Source: Solirubrobacter phytolaccae
GTDB lineage: Bacteria > Actinomycetota > Thermoleophilia > Solirubrobacterales > Solirubrobacteraceae
DNA length: 50,045 nt
Reading direction: 5' to 3'
Assembly (NCBI RefSeq): GCF_027587195.1
Contig: NZ_JAPDDP010000056.1
Coordinates: 1 to 50,045 of the forward strand
The translations under genes and the position numbers were made by a program. The notes under the pieces are model-generated. The model was not told the DNA's origin. It worked only from the letters and a program-made list of their open reading frames with translations, and did no database searches. This document shows, one piece after another, positions 42,918 to 49,685 of this stretch; the first letter of the stretch is position 1, and each line of letters opens with the position of its first letter.

Positions 42918-44381
42918 TCAGCCGCCGGCGGGCGGGGCCGTCACGCCACCGTTGACCGGCGGCGCGACCGTGCCGCCCTCGGTCGCCGGCGGCGTGGCTA
43001 CCGGAGGCTGCTGCGCGGAGTCGGCCGGTGCGGGCGTGGCGGTGGCGGGCGGCGTCGGGACGGCGGCGGGTGGCGTCTCGATCGGGGTGGGCGTCGCGAC
43101 CGGCGGGGCGTCTGGCGCGCGGGCGCCGCCCGTGTCGACCTGCGGGTCCACGACCGGAGCCGTGCCGGCGTCGTCGGTCGGGACGGCCTTCGTGGTGTCC
43201 CCGGGCTTCGCGATCGTCGCCGACAGCGACTTGCCCTTGTCGGCGGCCTCCTGCTTCTCGCGCTTGGTCTCCGTCGCGGCAGCGCCGGCGCCGGCGGCGG
43301 GCGCCGGGTTCGTCGTGATCGGCTGCGGATGGCTCTTGGCGGGCACGACCACGGGCGCCTTGACCGCCGGCGGGGCCGCCGTACGGGTGTGGCTCTGCGC
43401 CTTCTCCACCGGGGCGGGGGCCGGATTGCGCGCGTCGATCTTGTGCTGGACCTCGACCGCGCCGCCCGTGGCGATCGCGGCGGTGCAGACGACGGCGGCG
43501 ACCTTGCACGCGGTGACGCCCGCGACACCGCCACCGGCGGCCGCGCCACCCGCGGCGGCGCCGCCGGCCGAGCCACCGACGCCGATCACCTTCGCGGCGA
43601 GCGCGAACGGAGCGAACCCGATCGGCGTCAGCGCGGCGAACGAGCGCTTCATCCCGCGCAGCGCGCCGCGGTACTCGCGGCAGGCGTCGCAGGACTTCAT
43701 GTGCTTGCGCGCGCGGCCGGACGCCTTCACGCCGCGGTCGTAGGAGCGCATCAGGTCGGCCTGGATCTCCGCGCAGTCGGCGTCGCGCGCCTCGGCGGCC
43801 TCGACGAGACCCACGCGGGCACGGACGAGCAGCGACTTGACGGCGGGAACGGTGACGTCCAGCGCGACCGCGAGGTCGGCGTACGTCATGCCGTCGATCT
43901 CGCGCATCAACAGGGCGGAGCGCTGCTGCTCGGGCAGGTTGGAGACGTCGAGCACGAGCTGGCGCAGGTCGTCGCGGCGCTGGGCCTCCTCGACCGGGTC
44001 GTGCAGCGGCTTGCGCGACATCTCGAAGACTTCGGCGGCGGGCGGGATCGGCCGGCGCAGGTGGTCGATGCAGCGGTTGTGAGCGACGCGGTAGAGCCAC
44101 GCGCGCACGTTCATCTCGCGGTTGTCGTTGCGCAGCGAGCCGTACGCGCGCACGAAGACGTCCTGCAGCACATCCTCGGCGTCCTGGCGCGAGCTCGCCG
44201 AGAGCATCTGCCTTACGTAGGCGAACAGTCTCTGGCGGTACCGATCATGCAGGACGCGGAACGCTTCATCATGTCCGCCACGGAACAGAGCCAGAAGCTG
44301 CTCATCGGAGCGCAGCCGCAGCAAACTCCCACCTAGAGGAAGGCGGGATAAAGCGGGGGCGTGGACTGCTGAGGCTTCCAT
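42918..44381 (-). CDS. Second ECF sigma factor fused to zinc-finger and membrane segment
   Basis: 487 residues from ATG 44381 (CAGGAGCC upstream). Region 2 is at ~30-105 (EAFRVLHDRYRQRLFAYV, DAEDVLQDVFVRAYGSL) and region 4 at ~135-190 (LPEQQRSALLMREIDGMTYA, VPAVKSLLVRARVGL). A zinc motif H227-x3-C231-x2-C234 (HMKSCDAC) follows, then a Gly/Ala-rich membrane stretch (~255-300) and a 180-residue Pro/Ala/Thr-rich outside tail. It shares the layout of the 26838 gene, but the tail is different. An ECF-type promoter upstream (44416-44442) suggests it drives its own gene. Confidence 0.92.
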   Translation of the reverse strand: MEASAVHAPALSRLPLGGSLLRLRSDEQLLALFRGGHDEAFRVLHDRYRQRLFAYVRQMLSASSRQDAEDVLQDVFVRAYGSLRNDNREMNVRAWLYRVAHNRCIDHLRRPIPPAAEVFEMSRKPLHDPVEEAQRRDDLRQLVLDVSNLPEQQRSALLMREIDGMTYADLAVALDVTVPAVKSLLVRARVGLVEAAEARDADCAEIQADLMRSYDRGVKASGRARKHMKSCDACREYRGALRGMKRSFAALTPIGFAPFALAAKVIGVGGSAGGAAAGGAAAGGGVAGVTACKVAAVVCTAAIATGGAVEVQHKIDARNPAPAPVEKAQSHTRTAAPPAVKAPVVVPAKSHPQPITTNPAPAAGAGAAATETKREKQEAADKGKSLSATIAKPGDTTKAVPTDDAGTAPVVDPQVDTGGARAPDAPPVATPTPIETPPAAVPTPPATATPAPADSAQQPPVATPPATEGGTVAPPVNGGVTAPPAGG

Positions 44382-44415
44382 TGCAAGGGCTCCTGACGCT
44401 GCCGTCCCAGCGACT

Positions 44416-44442
44416 GTAACTGTAGGGGTCGAAAGAAGTTCC
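44416..44442 (-). promoter_or_regulatory. ECF-type promoter of the second sigma factor gene
   Basis: On the minus strand GGAAC (44442-44438), 17 bases, then GTTAC (44420-44416) matches the GGAAC-N17-GTT pattern of actinobacterial ECF promoters such as SigH/SigE targets. It lies 34 bases before ATG 44381. Autoregulation by the encoded sigma factor is inferred. Confidence 0.6.
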
Positions 44443-44472
44443 GCCCTATAGGTGTTACTTGCTCTCCCCCCT

Positions 44473-44886
44473 GTGACCGATTCCCTACGCATTCGTGACG
44501 GACTTTCCTTGCCGATCTCGGAAATCGAGATCAGGGCTTCGCGTTCCTCGGGTCCAGGTGGTCAGCATGCGAACGTCACGGCCTCGCGCATCGAGGCCGT
44601 ATTCGACGTCCAGGGCTCGAATACTCTCGACCAGGTTCAGAAAGACCGGATAAGTGCCAAGCTCGGCCCCCGCGTGACGGCGGTCGCCCAGGACGCGCGC
44701 TCGCAGGCCCGCAACCGCGACCTCGCGCTGGAGCGGCTCGCACGGCGGCTCGAGCAGGCCCTGCACATGCAGCGCCCGCGCACGAAGACCAAGCCGAGCG
44801 CGGGCGCCAAGCGCCGCCGGCTCGAGGACAAGAAGCGGCGCGCTCAGACCAAGCAGGGTCGGCGGCGCCACAGCGGCGAGGACTGA
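44473..44886 (+). CDS. arfB: Alternative ribosome-rescue factor ArfB
   Basis: 137 residues from GTG 44473. The GGQ hydrolysis motif is residues 29-31 in SSGPGGQHANVTASRIEAVF, and the C-terminal ~35 residues are a Lys/Arg-rich tail (KPSAGAKRRRLEDKKRRAQT) that enters the empty mRNA channel in ArfB/YaeJ. It frees stalled ribosomes on messages lacking a stop codon. The gene is divergent from the sigma factor gene, sharing the 44382-44472 control region. Confidence 0.94.
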   Translation: MTDSLRIRDGLSLPISEIEIRASRSSGPGGQHANVTASRIEAVFDVQGSNTLDQVQKDRISAKLGPRVTAVAQDARSQARNRDLALERLARRLEQALHMQRPRTKTKPSAGAKRRRLEDKKRRAQTKQGRRRHSGED

Positions 44887-44919
44887 GCCGAGAGCCTGCG
44901 GGTACTGGACCGATCACCC

Positions 44920-45894
44920 GTGAGGTCCATCGGCGTCTTCCTCACCGCCGTCGTCGCGACGCTCGCGCTCGCCGGAACCGCCGACGCGCGGATCGCCTTC
45001 CAGCGCGGCGACCGCATCTACGTCGCGCGCGACGACGGCTCGGGCGTGAAGCGCCTGACGCGCGGCCACTTCCCCGTGCTCTCGCCCGACGGACGCTGGG
45101 TCGCCTTCTACCGCACCGCGTCTCGCGGGCTGGAGCTCCGGCTCATGCGGGCCACGGGAGGCGCGTCCAAGCGCATCGCGCTGACGAGCGAGGGCGGACA
45201 CCTGACGTTCTCGCCGGACTCGAAGCGGCTGGCGATGATGGTGCGCTACGAGGTGTGGCTCGTCGACGTGGCCTCGCGGCGGAAGCTGGCGCGGCTTCCC
45301 TACTCCGCGCGTGGACTTTCGTTCTCGCCGGACTCGCAGTCGCTGGTGTTCGCCGGCTCGGAGTCGCTGAAGATCGACGACCCGAGTGACCTGTTCACCT
45401 TCCGGTTGGGCGAGCCGCCGCACCAGCTCACGCGGGACGGCCGGTCGCGCTGGCCGCTGTGGACGTCCCAGGGGATCGTGTTCACCCAGCAGACGGTGCG
45501 CGGCGGCGGCAAGTTCCCGCTCTACGAGCTCTGGGAGACGCAGGCCGACGGGACGGGCCTGCGCGCCCTGACGAACCAGAGCGTGCCGATCACCGACGAC
45601 ATCACCTACGGGCCGGCACCCGTCGCACGCTCGCTCGATGGCTCGCGGCTGCTGATCAGCGTCGCCGGGCAGTCACGCGACGACGCCTACGCGCTGGACC
45701 TGACGACCGGGGCGGCGCGGCCGTTCGGCGAAGGGCTCGTCCCGCTCGCACTCAGCCGCGACGGGGCCTCGGCCCTGCTGCAGACCCGCGGCAGCGATCC
45801 GACCGACCAGCACAGCCTCGTCCGCGCCGACTGGCTGACCGGCACGCGAACCACGTTGATCCGCAACGCGATGTGGGGCAGCTGGACTGGGTAG
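44920..45894 (+). CDS. Exported TolB-like beta-propeller protein
   Basis: 324 residues. A Sec signal (~1-23, ending ADA) is followed by PD40/WD40-like repeats: GSGVKRLTRGHFPVLSPDGR, GGHLTFSPDSKRLAMM, ARGLSFSPDSQSLVFAGSE and GLRALTNQSVP. The blades suggest a protein-binding scaffold in the cell envelope. No Tol-Pal partners are adjacent, as expected outside Gram-negatives. The start is GTG 44920; TACTGG lies 11 bases before it. Confidence 0.85.
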   Translation: MRSIGVFLTAVVATLALAGTADARIAFQRGDRIYVARDDGSGVKRLTRGHFPVLSPDGRWVAFYRTASRGLELRLMRATGGASKRIALTSEGGHLTFSPDSKRLAMMVRYEVWLVDVASRRKLARLPYSARGLSFSPDSQSLVFAGSESLKIDDPSDLFTFRLGEPPHQLTRDGRSRWPLWTSQGIVFTQQTVRGGGKFPLYELWETQADGTGLRALTNQSVPITDDITYGPAPVARSLDGSRLLISVAGQSRDDAYALDLTTGAARPFGEGLVPLALSRDGASALLQTRGSDPTDQHSLVRADWLTGTRTTLIRNAMWGSWTG

Positions 45895-45903
45895 CGCCAG
45901 TCC

Positions 45904-46869
45904 ATGACTCGCTATTTCATCGGGGTCTCCCAGGAGGAGTTCCCGCCCGAAGCGCTCATCGAGCAGGCCGTCGCCGCCGAGAAGGCCGGCTTCGACGGCA
46001 TCTCGTCCTCCGACCATCTGCAGCCCTGGTGGGAGCCCGGCGAGTCCGGGCACACGTGGCCGTGGCTCGGCGCCGCCGGGCAGGCGACGGAGAAGATCCC
46101 GCTCGGCACCGGCGTCACGTCGACTGGCGCGCGCTACCACCCGGGGCTGATCGCCCAGGCGTGGGTGACGCTCGAGCGCCTGTTCCCCGGCCGGCCGTTC
46201 CTCGGCATCGGCTCCGGCGAGGCGCTCAACGAGGTGCCGGTCGGCGACGACTGGCCGTCCCCGGGCGACAAGGTCAGGCGCATAGACGAGGCGCTCTCGA
46301 TCATCGACCGCCTCTGGAAGGGCGAGACGATCACCGAGGAGGGCCAGTTCTACAAGTGCCAGGACCTCAAGCTGCACACGCTCAGCGAGCGGCGGGTGCC
46401 GATCTGGGTCAGCGCGTTCGGTCCGCAGGCGGCGGAGGTCGCGGCGACGTGGGGCGACGGGATCTGGACGTTGCCCGACCCGGAGACGACGCCCGACCTG
46501 CTGGACGGCTGGCGCGACGCGGGCGGGAAGGGCGAGGTCATCTTCCAGGCGCTCTTCTCGTGGGCGGAGAGCGACGAGGAGGCTCTGGAGTCCGTGCGCA
46601 AGTGGAAGGGCGCGCAGCCCAAGGAGCACTACAAGGACGACTGGCACAAGCCGCGCGCGATGTACGCGAACGGCGAGGAGCAGATGTCCGACGAGGAGCT
46701 GGCGGAGAACGCGATCATCTCGTCGGACCCGAAGGTCCACGTCGAGCGGATCCGTGAGCTCGAGGAGCTCGGCGCGACCGTGATCGTGCTCCAGAACAAC
46801 TCGGGCGCGGACCCGCTGAAGGCGATCGAGGTCTACGGGCGCGAGGTGCTGCCCGCGCTGCGCGGTTAG
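45904..46869 (+). CDS. F420-dependent glucose-6-phosphate dehydrogenase-like oxidoreductase
   Basis: 321 residues, luciferase-like (LLM) fold. SSDHLQPWWEPGESGHTWPW, LGTGVTSTGARYHPGLIAQA and FLGIGSGEALNEVPVGDDWP closely follow Fgd1 of mycobacteria, which reduces coenzyme F420 with glucose-6-phosphate. Substrate assignment to glucose-6-phosphate is likely but not certain within the LLM family. It lies nine bases after the propeller gene and may share its transcript. The 3' end overlaps the cupin gene by four bases. Confidence 0.9.
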   Translation: MTRYFIGVSQEEFPPEALIEQAVAAEKAGFDGISSSDHLQPWWEPGESGHTWPWLGAAGQATEKIPLGTGVTSTGARYHPGLIAQAWVTLERLFPGRPFLGIGSGEALNEVPVGDDWPSPGDKVRRIDEALSIIDRLWKGETITEEGQFYKCQDLKLHTLSERRVPIWVSAFGPQAAEVAATWGDGIWTLPDPETTPDLLDGWRDAGGKGEVIFQALFSWAESDEEALESVRKWKGAQPKEHYKDDWHKPRAMYANGEEQMSDEELAENAIISSDPKVHVERIRELEELGATVIVLQNNSGADPLKAIEVYGREVLPALRG

Positions 46870-47195
46870 CGCGGCCAGTCCTCCCGGGCGGGCGCGAACA
46901 CCTCGACGACGGTCGCGCCGTCCGGGCCGCTGCGCCCACCGTGAGGTTCATGGGCCGGGATCATCCAGATGTCCCCCGGCCCGACCTGCTTGTCGCCCTC
47001 GGCCGTGCTGAAGGTGAGGCTGCCGCGGGTGCACAGGCCGGCCTGCTCGTTGTGGTGGCTGTGGCGCGGCAGCTCGGCGTCCGGCTCGAGCTCGAACACG
47101 CTGAACGTGAGCTGCTCGCCGTGCACGTGGCGGAAGCTGATGCCGGGGAACGCCTGCGTCGGCGTGAGGTCGTCGAGCTGGTGGAAGCTGGTCAT
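46866..47195 (-). CDS. Cupin-domain protein
   Basis: 109 residues, a single small beta-barrel with RHSHHNEQAGLCTRGSLTFS (metal-binding His cluster) and DIWMIPAHEPHGGRSG. It probably binds a metal and a small ligand; the substrate is unknown. It is second in an operon after the acetyltransferase gene (12-base gap, GAGGAGA ribosome-binding site). Confidence 0.88.
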   Translation of the reverse strand: MTSFHQLDDLTPTQAFPGISFRHVHGEQLTFSVFELEPDAELPRHSHHNEQAGLCTRGSLTFSTAEGDKQVGPGDIWMIPAHEPHGGRSGPDGATVVEVFAPAREDWPR

Positions 47196-47207
47196 GCGTC
47201 TCCTCGC

Positions 47208-47708
47208 TTAGAACATCGGCCCGGGAACGGTGACGGGTCCCGCGGGCCACTGCGCGTGCGGCTCGAGTGGGCGCCACATCGAGTCGATCGGCATCGCGAC
47301 GCCCGCGGCGGTGACCGGGGCGTCGATCGTCGCGAAGCCGAGGCGCGCGTACAGCGGCGCGTTCTTGCGCAGGCAGAACAGCACGGCGAAGTCGGGGCCG
47401 AGCCGCTCCGCGGTGGCGAGCGCGGGCTCCATCGCGCGGCGGAACACGCCCCGTCCGCGGTGCGTGTGGCTGACGATCACGCCGCCGAACCCGACCACGG
47501 GGAAGGCCGCGGATCCGACTTCGACGTCCGCGACGAGCAGGCCGACGGCGGCGATCAGGCGCCCGTGGTCGCGCACGACGATGTACCGGTCCTTGCGCCG
47601 GTCGGGTGGCATCGTGAGCGCCGCCATCTCGAACGGGTCGTCCTCGCCGGCGAAGAGCTCGTCGCGCTCCTCCTCGGTCAGGCGGCGCGGGAGCTCGACG
47701 ACATCCAT
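47208..47708 (-). CDS. GNAT-family N-acetyltransferase
   Basis: 166 residues. The acetyl-CoA site is VIVSHTHRGRGVFRRAMEPA (R/Q-x-x-G-x-G/A type), and FCLRKNAPLYARLGFATIDA is the C-terminal GNAT strand-helix with the usual Tyr. The substrate is unknown. It is first in the operon with the cupin. A perfect palindrome touches the start codon (47709-47724), so repression of this operon is likely. Confidence 0.9.
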   Translation of the reverse strand: MDVVELPRRLTEEERDELFAGEDDPFEMAALTMPPDRRKDRYIVVRDHGRLIAAVGLLVADVEVGSAAFPVVGFGGVIVSHTHRGRGVFRRAMEPALATAERLGPDFAVLFCLRKNAPLYARLGFATIDAPVTAAGVAMPIDSMWRPLEPHAQWPAGPVTVPGPMF

Positions 47709-47724
47709 GCGGGAATGTTCCCGC
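47709..47724. promoter_or_regulatory. Perfect palindromic operator at the acetyltransferase start
   Basis: GCGGGAA-TG-TTCCCGC, seven paired bases each side, lies directly against the GNAT ATG (47708). Size and position suit a dimeric repressor, with the RNA start inside or beside it. Confidence 0.6.
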
Positions 47725-47838
47725 GTCCGCGGGCGTCATGCGTGGGGACGTCCCGACACCTTCGCCTCCTTTCCGCCGCCGTCGCGCGCTGTCGGCCGTC
47801 GGCGACATGCTGCCGGCCGCGCGGGTTTCGCCTCGGCC

Positions 47839-47877
47839 GTGTCGTTCTAGTTACGGAAAACGGAACCAGAACGACAC
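47839..47877. other. Twin-hairpin element, hairpin 1
   Basis: GTGTCGTTCT (47839-47848) pairs perfectly with AGAACGACAC (47868-47877). After one A-C mismatch an inner GTT/AAC helix (50-52 with 64-66) closes the loop ACGGAAAACGG. It lies between the GNAT start and the end of the next cupin gene. The remaining bases of 47725-47962 show no gene. Confidence 0.8.
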
Positions 47878-47879
47878 AG

Positions 47880-47919
47880 TGGGGAGTCTGGCTATCGGAA
47901 AACGGCAGTAGACTCCCCA
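47880..47919. other. Twin-hairpin element, hairpin 2
   Basis: TGGGGAGTCT (47880-47889) pairs with AGACTCCCCA (47910-47919). After a bulged G an inner GCT/AGT helix (one G-U) closes the loop ATCGGAAAACGGC. The stem is unrelated to hairpin 1, but the loop and the broken inner helix match it. Only two bases separate the hairpins. On the minus strand it begins 44 bases past the cupin stop and could also terminate it, though no T run follows. Confidence 0.8.
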
Positions 47920-47962
47920 GCCTTGCCGCGAGGCGGGTCCTGCCCCTCCTCGATGCTGGTGT

Positions 47963-48310
47963 TCAAGCGGCCCAGGGCAGCGGCCGCGTCCCCTCGGAGG
48001 TCGCCACCGTGCTGCCGCCGCGGCTCGCCACCAGCGCGGCTACGTCCGTCACCGCCGAGACCTGACGCGGCTCGTCCGCGCCGACCACGATGGTCGACCC
48101 GGCGGCGTACTCGCTCCCGCTGATCGCCAGCCGACCATCCAGCACCACCCACACCTGCTCGTGCTCCGCACGGTGCACCGGCCCCGCCTGCCCGGCGCGC
48201 ATCTCGACCGTCCACACCGCGAGCTCGGTCGCGCCGGTCGAGGGCGCGGCCAGCGTGTGCATCACGGCGTTCGGCGTCTCGTGCTTCTGGTAAATCTCCT
48301 TGTCGATCAT
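47963..48310 (-). CDS. Cupin-domain protein
   Basis: 115 residues. It carries VHRAEHEQVWVVLDGRLAIS, a cupin barrel with few of the usual His ligands, and ends GTRPLPWAA. It is divergent from a MarR regulator with only 35 bases between the starts, so it is probably the target of that regulator. Its promoter is near consensus (TTGACG-N17-TACCTT) and gives a leaderless mRNA. Confidence 0.88.
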   Translation of the reverse strand: MIDKEIYQKHETPNAVMHTLAAPSTGATELAVWTVEMRAGQAGPVHRAEHEQVWVVLDGRLAISGSEYAAGSTIVVGADEPRQVSAVTDVAALVASRGGSTVATSEGTRPLPWAA

Positions 48311-48346
48311 GGGTAAGAAGGTAAAGCAGCTTGTCTAGTTCGTCAA
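48311..48346. promoter_or_regulatory. Overlapping divergent promoters for cupin and MarR genes
   Basis: Minus strand: TTGACG (48346-48341), 17 bases, TACCTT (48323-48318), then seven bases to the cupin ATG. Plus strand: TCTAGT (48334-48339) is the likely MarR -10, six bases before its ATG. One bound repressor would block both. No perfect palindrome is seen; AAGCAGCTT lies in the middle. Confidence 0.65.
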
Positions 48347-48783
48347 TGCCCGGCTGGGTGGCGGTCGAGGCGATCCTGCGCGCAGGGCGCGCGGCGATCG
48401 ACGAGCTGCACCGGCGGCTCGCGGAGCGCGGGCACCCCGACGTGCGGCCGGCGCACGGCTACGCGTTCCAGGCGATCGGCGCCGACGGGACGACCGCGGG
48501 CGAGCTCGGCGTCCGCCTGAACGTGACCAAGCAGGCCGCGGGGCAGATGGTCGACGAGCTCACGCGGCTCGGGTACGTGACCCGCGAGCCGGACCCGGAC
48601 GACGGCCGGCGCCGGTTGGTGCAGCTCACGCCGCGCGGCGTCGACTGCCTGCGGGTGTCGGCGGCGATCTTCGAGGAGATCGTCGCGGAGTGGCGGGCGC
48701 GCGGCGACGACGTGGACGTGGCGGTCGCCGCGCTCGCCGGCCTGGCCGACCTCTACGGCGGCCGGCTACGGCCGATCTGGTAG
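48346..48783 (+). CDS. MarR-family transcriptional regulator
   Basis: 145 residues from ATG 48346; TTG 48331 would extend it by five residues into the promoter. The winged helix is in GTTAGELGVRLNVTKQAAGQ and MVDELTRLGYVTREPDPDDG with the wing RRRLVQLTPRG. It probably represses the divergent cupin gene and itself. The 3' end overlaps the amidohydrolase gene by 18 bases. Confidence 0.9.
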   Translation: MPGWVAVEAILRAGRAAIDELHRRLAERGHPDVRPAHGYAFQAIGADGTTAGELGVRLNVTKQAAGQMVDELTRLGYVTREPDPDDGRRRLVQLTPRGVDCLRVSAAIFEEIVAEWRARGDDVDVAVAALAGLADLYGGRLRPIW

Positions 48784-49602
48784 GTCGAGCAGCTCGGCGG
48801 CGTTGGCGCGCAGCACCGCGTCGTGCGCCTCGGCCGGCAGCTCGAGCCGGTCGAGCTCGGCGAGGCACGCCTCGGGGTCGAACATCGGATAGTCCGTCCC
48901 GAAGCAGAACTGGCCGCGCAGCCGGCGCGGGATCTCGCGCTTGACCTCGTCCGGCAGGTAGCGGTACTTCCAGCCGCTGATGTCGAGGTAGACGTTGGAC
49001 TTGTGCAGCGCCATGGCCACGGCCTCGAGGTGCCACGGCCAGCCGACGTGCGCGAGCACGATCTTCATCCCCGGGTGGCGCGCGGCGATCCGGTCGAGCA
49101 GGATCGGCCGCGCGAGGTCGATGCGCAGACCCTGTCCACCCGGCTCGCCCGCGCCGAGACCGCTGGTCCCCGCGTGCGTGAGCAGGATCAGGCCGAGCTC
49201 CGCGGCGGCGTCGAAGAACGGCAGGAAGCGATCGTCGCCGGGGTCGAAGTCCTGGAGCGTGGGGTGGAGCTTCAGCCCGCGCAGCCCGAGCGCGGCCAGG
49301 TGCTCCAGTCGCGCGAGCGCGTCCTCGCGGTTCGGGTCGACGCTGCCGAAGCCCACGAACCGCCCGCCCGACTGCTCGCAGATCGAGGCGATGTCCACGT
49401 TGTCGAGCGTCTTGCCCTGCGCGTCCCAGCCGAGGAGGACGCCGACGAGGTCCAGGCGCTCGTACAGCGCGACGAAGTCCTCGATCGAGGTCGTCTCCGG
49501 TCGCGAGCCGAAGTAGCGCTCGATCGAGTCCGCGTAGTGCCCGACGCACCCGCACACCCAGTCGCCGGTCGGGAGGTGGACGTGCATGTCGACGCCGCGC
49601 AT
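48766..49602 (-). CDS. Amidohydrolase_2-type metal-dependent hydrolase
   Basis: 278 residues from ATG 49602. DMHVHLPTGDW is the first metal-binding HxH, LRGLKLHPTLQDFDP and LLTHAGTSG follow, IVLAHVGWPWHLEA is the fourth motif, and CFGTDYPMFDPEA has the catalytic Asp. This is the TIM-barrel family of decarboxylases and hydrolases (ACMSD-like). The substrate is unknown. TAGGGT (49616-49611) is eight bases before ATG. It is divergent from the GntR gene, a likely regulator. Confidence 0.9.
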   Translation of the reverse strand: MRGVDMHVHLPTGDWVCGCVGHYADSIERYFGSRPETTSIEDFVALYERLDLVGVLLGWDAQGKTLDNVDIASICEQSGGRFVGFGSVDPNREDALARLEHLAALGLRGLKLHPTLQDFDPGDDRFLPFFDAAAELGLILLTHAGTSGLGAGEPGGQGLRIDLARPILLDRIAARHPGMKIVLAHVGWPWHLEAVAMALHKSNVYLDISGWKYRYLPDEVKREIPRRLRGQFCFGTDYPMFDPEACLAELDRLELPAEAHDAVLRANAAELLDLPDRP

Positions 49603-49671
49603 GGGGGCGAACCCTACGCCCACCCGCCTACATGGGATGTGCTGAGTTGCTCGCCCGCTCACCAACTGACA

Positions 49672-49685
49672 TACTGATATTTCAG
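49672..49685 (+). promoter_or_regulatory. -10 box and dyad before the GntR gene
   Basis: TACTGA (49672-49677) lies eight bases before ATG. CTGA-TATT-TCAG (49674-49685) is a 12-base palindrome overlapping that box and touching the ATG, a good place for autorepression. The AT-richness stands out locally. Confidence 0.5.

Noticed and set aside
47839-47919. Guanidine-II (mini-ykkC) riboswitch
   Set aside because: Two hairpins fit the outline, but the loops are 11-13 bases with CGGAAAACGG, not ACGR tetraloops, and the neighbours are not guanidine genes.
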